Shown: positions 24,245 through 32,794, counted from the first letter of the stretch. The stretch: DNA of 37,856 nt from JAZKAR01 sp040389065 (GCA_040389065.1 JAZKAR010000022.1:1-37856); one strand, 5' to 3'. The notes: generated by a model from the sequence alone, not told the origin. Made by a program: numbers and translations.

Positions 24245-24604
24245 CTAATCTCTTGCTACAAGTTGGATAAACGCCATAGGAGCATTATCTCCAGGACGAA
24301 AACCACATTTTATAATGCGGGTATATCCTCCAGGTCTTGAGCTATAGTGTTTACCAATATCACCAAACAATTTGCTAATTACATCGCGATCGCGCAATGT
24401 ATCAAAAGCTTGACGCTGATGATGCAAAGTAGATTCCTTAGCTAAGGTAATCAGCGGTTCAATATAACTACGCAAAGCTTTAGCTTTAGGTAATGTAGTA
24501 CGAATACATTCTTCTTTTAACAAAGCAGTTGCTAAATTCCTTAGCAACATTTTACGGTGTGCACTTTTCACACCTAATTTTTTTAATCCACTACGATGAC
24601 GCAT
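24245..24604 (-). CDS. rplQ: 50S ribosomal protein L17
   Basis: The 119-residue protein starts MRHRSGLKKLG and continues with the characteristic SAHRKMLLRNLATAL and TTLPKAKALRSYIEPL helices, ending in the YTRIIKCGFRPGDNAPMAFI strands. L17 lines the outer end of the peptide exit tunnel. It is the last gene of the alpha operon, 11 bp after rpoA, and is followed at once by a terminator. It is a few residues shorter than E. coli L17 because it lacks the C-terminal tail. Confidence 0.96.
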   Translation of the reverse strand: MRHRSGLKKLGVKSAHRKMLLRNLATALLKEECIRTTLPKAKALRSYIEPLITLAKESTLHHQRQAFDTLRDRDVISKLFGDIGKHYSSRPGGYTRIIKCGFRPGDNAPMAFIQLVARD

Positions 24605-24615
24605 ATTAACACCTA

Positions 24616-25578
24616 TTATTCATGTGTAGATACCCAGTTCTCTAAAACCGTCCCTAAAGACAAATTATGAGATGCTAGTACTTGCTTAATTTCATTCAAT
24701 GATTTACGTCCAAGATTTGGTGTTTTCAGCAACTCATTTTCAGTACGCTGAACCAAATCACCTATCAGACGAATGCTTTCATTCTTTAAACAATTTGTTG
24801 AACGAACGGTAAGCTCTAAATCATCTATAGGTTTAAGAAAAATGGGATCAACTTCTGCTTTTTGCTCTTTTTGCGGAACAACAGCATTTTCTTGAACATC
24901 TTGAAACACAGACATTTGATCGATCAAAACTGCCGCAGCTTTTTTGAGAGCATCTTCTGGATCAATAGCCCCATTAGTTTCAATTTCAATCAAAAGTTTG
25001 TCCAAATCGGTACGTTGCTCAACACGAGCGTTATCAACAACGTAACTAACACGACGAACAGGACTAAAAGAAGCATCCAGGGGTAAAAGACCAATTTCAC
25101 GAGTTTGTCTAACCGAAGAAGTATGAGGACAATACCCTCTTCCAATTTCAACTCTTAACTCTAAATTAAACTCAACATCACCTGTTACATGCGCAATAAT
25201 TTGTTCAGGATTGATAACTTCAACTCCTGAGGGCAAATTGATGTCACTTGCAGAAATAACTGCAGGCCCTTTTTTTTGAACAAAAAGAGTCACAGCTTCC
25301 TTATTACCCTGCACGTTAAACACTAATTGTTTAACATTCATAATAATGTCAATGACATCTTCTTTTACACCATCAACTTGCGCATATTCATGAAGAACAT
25401 CATTAAGCTTTATATGTGTAACAGCATAACCATGAATCGATGACAACAAAATACGCCGTAACGCATTACCAAGGGTATGACCAAAACCACGCTCAAATGG
25501 CTCTAAAGCAAATAGAGCATGAAATGGCGACTCTCTTTGAATTGCAACGTTTCTGGGCTTAAGTAAGTTACTCTGCAT
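24616..25578 (-). CDS. rpoA: RNA polymerase alpha subunit
   Basis: The 320-residue subunit has the alpha-NTD dimerisation core (ERGFGHTLGNALRRILLSS, then GYCPHTS and VVDNARVEQRTDLDKL) in residues ~1-235. The alpha-CTD lies at ~250-320 with LTVRSTNCLKNESI, whose Arg corresponds to the UP-element-contacting R265 of E. coli, and TPNLGRKSLNEIKQVL. It assembles beta and beta' and contacts promoter DNA and activators. It sits between rpsD and rplQ as usual. Confidence 0.98.
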   Translation of the reverse strand: MQSNLLKPRNVAIQRESPFHALFALEPFERGFGHTLGNALRRILLSSIHGYAVTHIKLNDVLHEYAQVDGVKEDVIDIIMNVKQLVFNVQGNKEAVTLFVQKKGPAVISASDINLPSGVEVINPEQIIAHVTGDVEFNLELRVEIGRGYCPHTSSVRQTREIGLLPLDASFSPVRRVSYVVDNARVEQRTDLDKLLIEIETNGAIDPEDALKKAAAVLIDQMSVFQDVQENAVVPQKEQKAEVDPIFLKPIDDLELTVRSTNCLKNESIRLIGDLVQRTENELLKTPNLGRKSLNEIKQVLASHNLSLGTVLENWVSTHE

Positions 25579-25593
25579 ACAAAGATCCTGGCA

Positions 25594-26217
25594 TTATTTA
25601 GAATACAATTCTACAACAAGGTTTTCATTTAAGTCATGACCAAATTCAGAACGATCGGGCAATGATTTAAATAAACCTGACATAGCAACTGAATCGACTT
25701 CCACCCACGCTGGAAAACCATTATTTGATGCTAATTGCAGAGAATCAATTACTCTTGCCTGTTTCTTAGCTTTTTCAACTACAGAAACAACATCACCTGG
25801 TTTAACTAGCATTGAAGGAATATTGGCAACAGATGTATTTAAACTAACACCCTTATGCTGCACAAGTTGTCTAGCCTCAGCACGAGTGCTAGCAAACCCC
25901 ATACGATAGACAACAGTGTCTAAACGTGACTCTAACAGGTGTAACAGGTTTTCGCCTGTTGAACCTTTTCTACGTTCAGCTTCAGAGAAAAAGCGACGAA
26001 ATTGTCTTTCGAGCAAGCCATACATACGCTTAATTTTTTGCTTTTCTCTTAATTGACGACCAAAATCAGAACTTTTCTGCTGACCTTTTTGTGCATGTTG
26101 ACCAGGAGCATTTTCTAAAGAACATTTTGAATCGAGAGAACGCCGCGCGCTTACTAAAAAAAGATCCGAGCCTTCCCGTCTAGAAAGTTTGCAACGAGGA
26201 CCACGATATCTAGCCAT
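25594..26217 (-). CDS. rpsD: 30S ribosomal protein S4
   Basis: The 207-residue primary 16S-binding protein begins MARYRGPRCKLSRREG and has the S4 RNA-binding domain in LESRLDTVVYRMGFASTRAE, with the NSVAN-like SLNTSVANIPS strand after it. It nucleates assembly of the small-subunit body and in E. coli represses the alpha operon translationally. No zinc Cys cluster is present at the N-terminus. It lies between rpsK and rpoA. Confidence 0.97.
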   Translation of the reverse strand: MARYRGPRCKLSRREGSDLFLVSARRSLDSKCSLENAPGQHAQKGQQKSSDFGRQLREKQKIKRMYGLLERQFRRFFSEAERRKGSTGENLLHLLESRLDTVVYRMGFASTRAEARQLVQHKGVSLNTSVANIPSMLVKPGDVVSVVEKAKKQARVIDSLQLASNNGFPAWVEVDSVAMSGLFKSLPDRSEFGHDLNENLVVELYSK

Positions 26218-26234
26218 AATATACCTCTTAACCC

Positions 26235-26627
26235 TTAAATACGACGACGCTTAGACGGACGACATCCATTATGCGGCACAGGTGTAACATCTGTAATGCT
26301 TGTGATTTTAAATCCTAGCGAGTGTAATGATCGTACAACTGACTCACGACCAGGACCAGGACCTTTCACACGAACTTCCAAATTTTTTACACCAAACTCT
26401 TGGGCAATACGCCCAGCATTCTCAGCAGCAACCTGAGCTGCAAAGGGAGTACTTTTTCTAGACCCTTTAAAACCGCTTGCACCTGAAGCTGACCAGGAAA
26501 GAGCATTACCTTGGCGATCAGTGATAGTTACAATTGTATTGTTAAAAGATGCATGAATGTGAACCACACCTTCGGTAACAATTTTTTTGATTTTTTTCTT
26601 GGTTCTCACACCAACTTTTGTTGCCAT
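26235..26627 (-). CDS. rpsK: 30S ribosomal protein S11
   Basis: The 130-residue protein shows GVVHIHASFNNTIVTITD, LSWSASGASGFKGSRKSTPFA and the basic tail HNGCRPSKRRRI. It forms part of the platform near the mRNA exit with S7 and S18. ATG 26627 (MATKVGVRTKKK) is chosen over the in-frame TTG at 26636, since AAAAGG lies upstream of it. Confidence 0.97.
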   Translation of the reverse strand: MATKVGVRTKKKIKKIVTEGVVHIHASFNNTIVTITDRQGNALSWSASGASGFKGSRKSTPFAAQVAAENAGRIAQEFGVKNLEVRVKGPGPGRESVVRSLHSLGFKITSITDVTPVPHNGCRPSKRRRI

Positions 26628-26649
26628 TGGAATCAACCTTTTCTAGACA

Positions 26650-27003
26650 TCAATTTGCGCCCTTTCTTGGGCCTTTTCTCGTACGAGCATTTGTTCTAGT
26701 ACGCTGACCACGAACCGGAAGCGACTTTCTATGGCGCAAACCGCGATAACACCCAAGGTCGATTAAACGTTTAATACTTAAAGTATATTCACGTCTTAAA
26801 TCACCCTCTACAGTGTACTTGCCTACTTCCGCACGAACCTTTTCAAGTTCAGACTCTGTTAAAGTCTTAACCTTTGTGGAACAAAGAATACCCGCTGCTT
26901 CGCAAATTACACGAGCACGAGGTCTTCCAATACCATATATTGCTGTCAAAGCAATTTCAGCATGCTTATGATCAGGTATATTAACACCAGCTACACGCGC
27001 CAT
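26650..27003 (-). CDS. rpsM: 30S ribosomal protein S13
   Basis: The 117-residue head protein begins MARVAGVNIPDHKHAEIALT and has the helix-two-turn-helix YGIGRPRARVICEAAGI. The basic extension RTRTNARTRKGPRKG contacts P-site tRNA and 16S rRNA, and S13 makes intersubunit bridges with L5. It starts the alpha operon part, just after rpmJ (2 bp). Confidence 0.97.
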   Translation of the reverse strand: MARVAGVNIPDHKHAEIALTAIYGIGRPRARVICEAAGILCSTKVKTLTESELEKVRAEVGKYTVEGDLRREYTLSIKRLIDLGCYRGLRHRKSLPVRGQRTRTNARTRKGPRKGAN

Positions 27004-27005
27004 AA

Positions 27006-27119
27006 TTAACCTTGCCTCTGTTTATGACGAACATCAGAACACACCACGCGAACTACACCATGGCGGCGAACAACCTTACACTTCCGACAAATTTTTTTGA
27101 CGGACGCAAGAACTTTCAT
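27006..27119 (-). CDS. rpmJ: 50S ribosomal protein L36
   Basis: A 37-residue ORF reads MKVLASVKKICRKCKVV, then RRHGVVRVVCSDVRHKQRQG. The CxxC...C...H pattern is the zinc ribbon of the Zn-binding form of L36. It stabilises the 23S rRNA near the peptidyl transferase region. It lies between infA and rpsM with 10 bp and 2 bp gaps. Confidence 0.95.
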   Translation of the reverse strand: MKVLASVKKICRKCKVVRRHGVVRVVCSDVRHKQRQG

Positions 27120-27129
27120 ACTACACTCC

Positions 27130-27348
27130 TTATTTTGCCCTAAAAACTATACGCGCCTTATTTAAATCATAAGGCGTTAACTCTAAAGTAACTTTATCAC
27201 CGGGCAAAATTTTTATATAATTCATGCGCATTTTTCCAGAGATATATCCAAGCACGACATGACCATTTTCTAATTTCACACGGAAAGTTGCATTAGGAAG
27301 AGTTTCAACAATCTCTCCCAGCATTTGAATTGTTTCTTCTTTTGCCAT
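27130..27348 (-). CDS. infA: Translation initiation factor IF-1
   Basis: The 72-residue OB-fold protein begins MAKEETIQMLGEIVETLPNA and has FRVKLENGHVVLGYISGKMR and ILPGDKVTLELTPYDLNKAR. It binds the 30S A site and helps IF-2 and IF-3 select initiator tRNA. Its place between secY and rpmJ is characteristic of Betaproteobacteria and some Gram-positive-like orders, unlike the separate infA of E. coli. Confidence 0.97.
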   Translation of the reverse strand: MAKEETIQMLGEIVETLPNATFRVKLENGHVVLGYISGKMRMNYIKILPGDKVTLELTPYDLNKARIVFRAK

Positions 27349-27369
27349 TGTAATAACCGTCTATAACTA

Positions 27370-28680
27370 CTATTTTGCTAATGCAACTTTTTTAACAAGT
27401 GAATCATACTTAGATGAAAAGATATGATGCTGAATACTTGAAATAAGGTCGAAAGACACAAGAACAACAATTAAAAGTGAGGTACCACCAAAATAGAAAG
27501 GAAGATTATAAAACAAAACAAGAAACTCAGGCAACAAACATACAGATAACATATAAATAGCACTTAAGAAAGTAAGGCGTAAAATAACACTTTCAATAAA
27601 CGCTATTGTTTGTATACCGGGCCTGTAACCGGGTATAACTGCACCAGATTTTTTAATATTTTCAGCTGTATCTTTTGGATTATATTGTATTGCAACATAA
27701 AAAAACGAAAAGAATACGATAGCTACAGCATAAAGAATAAAATAAGCAGGCTGTCCAGGGGTAAACCATCTTAAGACCATAGACACCGTACTATCTGTTG
27801 CTCCAGAAGAGAACCATTGAAATACAGTAGCTGGTAAAATAATTAAACTTGAAGCAAAAATTGGAGGCATAGCACCAGCCACATTAACTTTCAGCGGTAA
27901 ATAATTAGGTCTCTGACGTTCTAAAGCAATTTGTTTATGATCATTAGACTTTCTAGCATAGAGCACTGGAACTTTTCTAAATGCTTTCTCAAAAAACACT
28001 ACGGTGACCACAGAAGCTAAAATAATAAAAATGAGAAATAACGATTTTAAGATACCAATAATACCTGAGCCGTAGTGGCCTGAGCTAATCAAACTAAAAA
28101 AGTTAGTCACAGCACCTGGCAATCCTGAAACAATTCCAGAAAAAATCAAAACTGATAAACCATTACCAATACCATGAATCGTAATACCTTCACCTAACCA
28201 AACAAGAAAAAAGGTACCTGCAACTAAACTTATGATACACGAGAATAAAAAAAGCATTGATGTATCATATAAAACATTAGACTGATTACTTAACGTAATA
28301 ACAATACCGGCGGATTGAACAATAGCTAAAGCTAACGTAAGCCATCTAGAATAGAAAGCAAGGCGTTTCTTACCCCATTCGCCCTCTTTTTTCAAAGCCT
28401 CAAGTGTTGGAAATGCAACTGATGCTAATTGCATTACTATAGAAGCAGAAATATATGGCATAACACCAATTGCCATTACGGAAAACTTAGCAGCTGCACC
28501 GCCAGAAAAAACATTTAAAAGTCCAATAAAACCTGCGCTCTGTTTCGAATTAAAGAGCGCAGCAATAGAATCAACATTAACACCTGGCACAGGAATATGC
28601 ACACCAAGACGATATACTAATAATGTTAATAATAAAAAGCGTAATCGTTGAAAAAGCTCAGAATAATTATTTTTAATCAC
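27370..28680 (-). CDS. secY: SecY protein-translocase channel subunit
   Basis: The 436-residue inner-membrane protein has ten hydrophobic segments and SecY hallmarks: LVYRLGVHIPVPGV near the first segment, GLLNVFSGGA (plug region), GNGLSVLIFSGIVSGLP, the cytoplasmic loop QIALERQRPNYLPLKVN, and KSGAVIPGYRPG. It forms the SecYEG pore for secretion and membrane insertion, and hence also exports the exoprotein of this window. It follows rplO by 24 bp. Confidence 0.97.
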   Translation of the reverse strand: MIKNNYSELFQRLRFLLLTLLVYRLGVHIPVPGVNVDSIAALFNSKQSAGFIGLLNVFSGGAAAKFSVMAIGVMPYISASIVMQLASVAFPTLEALKKEGEWGKKRLAFYSRWLTLALAIVQSAGIVITLSNQSNVLYDTSMLFLFSCIISLVAGTFFLVWLGEGITIHGIGNGLSVLIFSGIVSGLPGAVTNFFSLISSGHYGSGIIGILKSLFLIFIILASVVTVVFFEKAFRKVPVLYARKSNDHKQIALERQRPNYLPLKVNVAGAMPPIFASSLIILPATVFQWFSSGATDSTVSMVLRWFTPGQPAYFILYAVAIVFFSFFYVAIQYNPKDTAENIKKSGAVIPGYRPGIQTIAFIESVILRLTFLSAIYMLSVCLLPEFLVLFYNLPFYFGGTSLLIVVLVSFDLISSIQHHIFSSKYDSLVKKVALAK

Positions 28681-28704
28681 AATTCAACCGATATTAAATG
28701 AAAA

Positions 28705-29118
28705 CTAGATACTGTTGTTAGCTTGAACAGAAGCAGTAAGCTGTACATCTGAAAATCGGTACTTACTGGTTGACTGTTCTGCTCCAGCAATTACTTTTAC
28801 TTTTTTAATAGAATCAGCAAAACCAAGCTTCTCTTTAAGAGATGCTAGCGTCACATCGCCATCAAAATTTAAAGCATCAAGGCGAGCAAGAGTTATAACA
28901 AAAGGTTTGATTTTTCTGGAAATAAAACCTCTTTTAGGAAGTCTTCTTTGCAAAGGCATTTGACCGCCTTCAAAACCTATACTTTTATAACCACCAGATC
29001 TTGATTTTTGTCCTTTATGGCCGCGACCACAAGTTTTACCTAAACCAGAACCTATACCTCTACCAACTCTTTTTCTAGCTTTTTTACTACCTAAGGCAGG
29101 AGATAATTGATTTAACAT
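28705..29118 (-). CDS. rplO: 50S ribosomal protein L15
   Basis: The 137-residue protein begins MLNQLSPALGSKKARKRVGRG and has the Gly/Arg-rich GIGSGLGKTCGRGHKGQKSR segment and GFEGGQMPLQRRLPKRGF. L15 binds 23S rRNA late in large-subunit assembly. I start at the ATG at 29118, two bases after the rpmD stop; an ATG at 29136 would overlap rpmD and add six residues. Confidence 0.95.
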   Translation of the reverse strand: MLNQLSPALGSKKARKRVGRGIGSGLGKTCGRGHKGQKSRSGGYKSIGFEGGQMPLQRRLPKRGFISRKIKPFVITLARLDALNFDGDVTLASLKEKLGFADSIKKVKVIAGAEQSTSKYRFSDVQLTASVQANNSI

Positions 29119-29120
29119 AT

Positions 29121-29300
29121 TTATATAGCCTCCCATTTTAACAGATAAGAGACTTTAGAAATAAGACCTTTAACAGAAGGAGTTAATTCTAATTGTACGG
29201 TATGGTTAATTTTACGTAACCCTAATCCGCGCACACAAAGTCTATGCTCTTTTTTTGTGCCAATAAGGCTTTTAATTAATGAAACTCGTACTTGAGGCAT
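29121..29300 (-). CDS. rpmD: 50S ribosomal protein L30
   Basis: This 59-residue ORF begins MPQVRVSLIKSLIGTKKEH, then has LCVRGLGLRKINHTVQLELT and ends near SYLLKWEAI. The IGTKKEHRLCVRGLGLRK-type segment is the bacterial L30 signature. It lies between rpsE (5 bp) and rplO (2 bp), its usual place. Confidence 0.95.
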   Translation of the reverse strand: MPQVRVSLIKSLIGTKKEHRLCVRGLGLRKINHTVQLELTPSVKGLISKVSYLLKWEAI

Positions 29301-29305
29301 GATAA

Positions 29306-29830
29306 TTATTGAACCTTATCAAAAAAATCATTTGGTTTGCCACGTTTAGAAGCAACTTGTTGAGGAGTACGCAATGCACTTAAACCATTAAGCGTAGCAT
29401 GCACAGTATTATGAGGGTTTGTCGAACCATGACACTTTGCCAAAACGTCTGAAACACCCATAACCTCAAAAACTGCTCTCATCGCACCACCAGCAATAAT
29501 ACCCGTTCCTTTAGGTGCAGGCATCAACATAATTTTTGAAGCGCCATGTGCGCCTTTAACTTCATGATAAAAAGTACCATCATTTAATACGATTTGGGTC
29601 ATACGATTTTTGGCTTGTTCGACTGCTTTTTGCACAGCCAAAGGCACTTCTTTAGCTTTGCCTTTACCAACACCTATGCGTCCCTTACCATCACCAACAA
29701 CTACTAGAACTGAGAAAGCTAAAACGCGACCACCTTTAACTACTTTAGTAACGCGATTAATACTAACAATACGTTCTTTAAGTTCATCGAATGAATTATT
29801 ATCTTTTGATTGTGAAACTTTACTATTCAT
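29306..29830 (-). CDS. rpsE: 30S ribosomal protein S5
   Basis: The 174-residue protein has the N-terminal dsRBD-like domain (RIVSINRVTKVVKGGR, GDGKGRIGVGKGKAKEVP) and C-terminal GTGIIAGGAMRAVFEVMGV with SLNGLS-like strands. It shapes the mRNA entry pore and decoding accuracy. ATG 29830 with AAGGAA eight bases upstream is preferred over the TTG at 29836. Confidence 0.96.
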   Translation of the reverse strand: MNSKVSQSKDNNSFDELKERIVSINRVTKVVKGGRVLAFSVLVVVGDGKGRIGVGKGKAKEVPLAVQKAVEQAKNRMTQIVLNDGTFYHEVKGAHGASKIMLMPAPKGTGIIAGGAMRAVFEVMGVSDVLAKCHGSTNPHNTVHATLNGLSALRTPQQVASKRGKPNDFFDKVQ

Positions 29831-29844
29831 TAGCAATTCCTTTT

Positions 29845-30192
29845 TTAGAAAACTAGACCAGCTGTTCGAGCGGCCTCTGCTAACGCTTTCACGCGACCGT
29901 GATATCTAAAGCCTGAGCGATCAAAAGCTACTTCTTTAATCCCTAACGTTACGGCTTTTTCTGCAATGCTTTTTCCTACCCACTCGGCACCTTGAACATT
30001 GCTACCCTTAATACCACTTGCTTCAGAGCTAAGGGTTGAACTGCCAGCCAATACTTTTGCGCCATCATTACTAATAATTTGCGCATAAATATGCTGATTA
30101 CTTCGCCCAACAACAAGCCTTATGCGATTCGACTTAGCAGCTATGGAGCGCGACTTTAATGCACGCTTACTACGCTGTACTTTTGAACTCAT
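29845..30192 (-). CDS. rplR: 50S ribosomal protein L18
   Basis: The 115-residue protein ends with EVAFDRSGFRYHGRVKALAEAARTAGLVF, quoted in part: the FDRSGFRYHGRVKALAEAAR core is the L18 signature. The basic N-terminus (SKVQRSKRALKSRSIAAK) binds 5S rRNA in the central protuberance. It lies between rplF and rpsE. Confidence 0.96.
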   Translation of the reverse strand: MSSKVQRSKRALKSRSIAAKSNRIRLVVGRSNQHIYAQIISNDGAKVLAGSSTLSSEASGIKGSNVQGAEWVGKSIAEKAVTLGIKEVAFDRSGFRYHGRVKALAEAARTAGLVF

Positions 30193-30211
30193 AAAAACCT
30201 CTATATTTTAA

Positions 30212-30751
30212 CTATTTTTTCTTAGTTTCTTTAATTATCACCGTCTCATTCAGGTAACGAACGCCTTTACCCTTATAGGGCTCAGGTGGGCGGTATCCGC
30301 GAATATCAGCAGCTACTTGGCCAACTTGCTGCTTATTAACACCCTTAATCACAACTTCTGTCTGAGTAGGTGTTTCTACTTTTATAGTTGCAGGTACTTT
30401 GTGTACAACAGGATGCGAGAAACCAAGAGTTAAATTTAAATCAGAACCAGCTGCTTGGGCTCTATAACCAACACCGACTAATTGTAAGCGCTTCTCAAAA
30501 CCTTGAGATACACCTTTAAGAAGGTTAGAAGTTAATGCGCTAATTGTGCCAGCAAAAGCACCTGATTTAGCTGAAGACTTATCCCAGTCAAAAGAAATAA
30601 CTTTATTTTCTTCATCCAGAAGTAATTTTACATCTGGATGAATAGCGATAAAGTCGGTTCCAAGGGAGCCAGTAGCCTTTAATTGATTACCATTAAAGTC
30701 AACTTTAACACCAGCTGGAATGGAAATTGGATTTTTTGCAATACGCGACAT
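30212..30751 (-). CDS. rplF: 50S ribosomal protein L6
   Basis: The 179-residue protein has two L6 repeats, with MSRIAKNPISIPAGVKVDF at the start and the highly conserved RGYRPPEPYKGKGVRYLNE near the end. It binds 23S rRNA near the sarcin-ricin loop and factor-binding site. It lies between rpsH and rplR. Confidence 0.97.
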   Translation of the reverse strand: MSRIAKNPISIPAGVKVDFNGNQLKATGSLGTDFIAIHPDVKLLLDEENKVISFDWDKSSAKSGAFAGTISALTSNLLKGVSQGFEKRLQLVGVGYRAQAAGSDLNLTLGFSHPVVHKVPATIKVETPTQTEVVIKGVNKQQVGQVAADIRGYRPPEPYKGKGVRYLNETVIIKETKKK

Positions 30752-30766
30752 TGTTTTTTTCCTTTA

Positions 30767-31171
30767 CTACTCAACCAAACACAATATCTCGCCGCCAATA
30801 CCTAATTCACGAGCCTTTGTATCTGACAACACGCCTCTTGATGTAGAGACAATTGCTATACCTAATCCATTCATAACCTTAGGTAAATTTTGTGTGGATT
30901 TATAAACTCTTAATCCTGGGCGACTTACTCTATCAATGCGAGTAATAACAGGATCATTAGAATTGTTAATATATTTTAGCTCAACTTGAATAACTTTATC
31001 AGCTGCTTTTTCCCCAACAAAGGAATAAGAGGCAATGTAGCCTTCATCTTTTAAAACAGCAGCAATATTACCAGCAGTATTCGATGCTCTAATATTTACA
31101 TTTTTTTTTCTTGCTTGCTGTGCGTTTCTTATACGCGTAAGCATATCTGCAATAGGATCTGAGTAGCTCAT
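30767..31171 (-). CDS. rpsH: 30S ribosomal protein S8
   Basis: The 134-residue protein begins MSYSDPIADMLTRIRNAQQA and has the C-terminal STSRGVLSDTKARELGIGGE signature. S8 binds helix 21 of 16S rRNA; in E. coli it also represses the spc operon at the rplE start. The order rpsN-rpsH-rplF is standard. Confidence 0.97.
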   Translation of the reverse strand: MSYSDPIADMLTRIRNAQQARKKNVNIRASNTAGNIAAVLKDEGYIASYSFVGEKAADKVIQVELKYINNSNDPVITRIDRVSRPGLRVYKSTQNLPKVMNGLGIAIVSTSRGVLSDTKARELGIGGEILCLVE

Positions 31172-31181
31172 AATTTGCCTT

Positions 31182-31487
31182 TTACCAACTAGCTTTCGTT
31201 ACGCCAGGAATTTCGCCACACATCGCAATTTCTCTAATTTTATTGCGACATAAGCCAAACCGTCTAAAAAAACCTCTTGGTCTACCTGTAAGAGCACATC
31301 TATTTCTTAAACGTGTAGGATTAGCATTCCTAGGTAGCGCCTGTAACTTTAAACGCAACTCAAATTTCTCCTGTTCGGAGAGGGTTGTATCTTGCAGTTG
31401 AAGTTTCATTTTCGCTCTTTTTGCAGAAAACTTCTCCACAAGAGCTTCTCGCTTTTTTTCTCTATTTATCAATGATAGTTTTGCCAT
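31182..31487 (-). CDS. rpsN: 30S ribosomal protein S14 (long, non-zinc form)
   Basis: The 101-residue protein has the C-terminal RCALTGRPRGFFRRFGLCR signature with only two separated cysteines, so it is the zinc-free C-minus form. The ~100-residue length agrees. It is a head protein near the A site, placed between rplE and rpsH. Confidence 0.96.
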   Translation of the reverse strand: MAKLSLINREKKREALVEKFSAKRAKMKLQLQDTTLSEQEKFELRLKLQALPRNANPTRLRNRCALTGRPRGFFRRFGLCRNKIREIAMCGEIPGVTKASW

Positions 31488-31495
31488 AAAGATTC

Positions 31496-32035
31496 CTATA
31501 CCTTAAAAGGGAACTTAAACTCTTTAAGAAGAGCTAGAGCCTCTTGATCGGTTTTAGCTGTCGTCGTAATTGCAATGTTCATTCCACGCAAGGCATCAAT
31601 TTTATCATAATCTATTTCAGGAAATATGATCTGTTCCTTGATACCCATATTGAAATTACCGCGCCCATCAAAACCTTTAGCACTAATACCTCTAAAGTCT
31701 CGTGTTCTAGGCAAAGCAACAGTTACTAAGCGATCTAAAAATTCATACATGCGGTCGCGTCTTAATGTTACTTTTACCCCAATAGGATAGTCATCTCTAA
31801 TTTTAAAACCAGCAATGGATTTTTTTGAGCGTGTTACTATTGGCTTTTGTCCAGCAATTTTTTCTATATCACCCACAGCAAATTCAATAACTTTTTTATC
31901 TGTTACCGCTTCACCTAAACCAATATTTAGAGTAATTTTTTCAATGTAAGGAACTTGCATAACAGAAGCGTAGGAAAATTGCTCCATAAGCTTTTTTACA
32001 ACAACATCTCTATAAAACTGTTTTAACCGTGCCAT
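31496..32035 (-). CDS. rplE: 50S ribosomal protein L5
   Basis: The 179-residue protein shows MQVPYIEKITLNIGLGEAV, TRSKKSIAGFKIRDDYPIG and TRDFRGISAKGFDGRGNF, the L5 signatures. It binds 5S rRNA and contacts P-site tRNA and S13. It follows rplX by 9 bp. Confidence 0.97.
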   Translation of the reverse strand: MARLKQFYRDVVVKKLMEQFSYASVMQVPYIEKITLNIGLGEAVTDKKVIEFAVGDIEKIAGQKPIVTRSKKSIAGFKIRDDYPIGVKVTLRRDRMYEFLDRLVTVALPRTRDFRGISAKGFDGRGNFNMGIKEQIIFPEIDYDKIDALRGMNIAITTTAKTDQEALALLKEFKFPFKV

Positions 32036-32044
32036 GATATTCCT

Positions 32045-32362
32045 TTATTGCTCAATTTGAGTTGATGGTGATTTAGAAACTCTGACTTTCTTTCCATCTT
32101 CAAGCAAGAAACGCACGCGCACAATTTGTTGATTTTTAGAATCATAAAGCGCCACATTTGACGCATTAATGGGCATCTCTTTTGACACCAACCCACCCTC
32201 AGTACCTTTAAGAGGATTAGGTTTAACATGTTTTTTAACGAGATTTATGCCAGAAATCAGAACTTTTGATGAATCAGGAAACGAACGCAATACTGTACCT
32301 TGCTTTCCTTTATCCTTACCAGAAACAATGATTACTGTATCACCTTTACGTATTTTTTTCAT
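32045..32362 (-). CDS. rplX: 50S ribosomal protein L24
   Basis: The 105-residue protein has an N-terminal KOW motif (GDTVIIVSGKDKGKQGTVL) and then KHVKPNPLKGTEGG and PINASNVALYD, typical of L24. It initiates 50S assembly at the 5' end of 23S rRNA and lies at the tunnel exit. Confidence 0.96.
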   Translation of the reverse strand: MKKIRKGDTVIIVSGKDKGKQGTVLRSFPDSSKVLISGINLVKKHVKPNPLKGTEGGLVSKEMPINASNVALYDSKNQQIVRVRFLLEDGKKVRVSKSPSTQIEQ

Positions 32363-32383
32363 TTTAAACGCTCTTATTAAACC

Positions 32384-32752
32384 TTATAGCACTTCTGGCG
32401 CAAGAGATACTATCTTCATAAATCGGTCAGTCCTTAATTCTCGCGCAACAGGACCAAATATACGTGTACCTACGGGCTCTAGCTTTGCATTTAATAAAAC
32501 GATAGCATTCGTATCAAATTTCAGCAATGAACCATCTAATCGGCGCACCCCTTTGGCGGAACGTACAATAACAGCATTGCAAACGTCACCCTTCTTAATT
32601 TTTCCTCGAGGTATAGCTTCTTTTATACTAACCTTGATTACATCACCAATATTAGCATATCTTCTTTTTGAACCACCTAAAACTTTAATACACATTGCTT
32701 TTTTTGCGCCAGTGTTATCTGCCACGTCAAGCAAAGTTTGCATTTGAATCAT
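32384..32752 (-). CDS. rplN: 50S ribosomal protein L14
   Basis: The 122-residue protein begins MIQMQTLLDVADNTGAKKAM and includes VIVRSAKGVRRLDGSLLKFD and FGPVARELR, conserved in L14. It takes part in intersubunit bridges and binds the silencing factor RsfS. In E. coli it is the first gene of the spc operon; here a small hairpin lies in the 42 bp gap before it. Confidence 0.97.
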   Translation of the reverse strand: MIQMQTLLDVADNTGAKKAMCIKVLGGSKRRYANIGDVIKVSIKEAIPRGKIKKGDVCNAVIVRSAKGVRRLDGSLLKFDTNAIVLLNAKLEPVGTRIFGPVARELRTDRFMKIVSLAPEVL

Positions 32753-32770
32753 TTATGTTTACTCCGCGCA

Positions 32771-32787
32771 TGCATGTAAAACATGCA
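32771..32787. repeat. Small hairpin at the rpsQ-rplN junction
   Basis: TGCATGT and ACATGCA flank AAA, giving a perfect seven-bp stem. It sits in the longest gap of this stretch, where E. coli changes from the S10 to the spc operon. No T-run follows on the transcribed strand. Confidence 0.45.
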
Positions 32788-32794
32788 ATATTTA

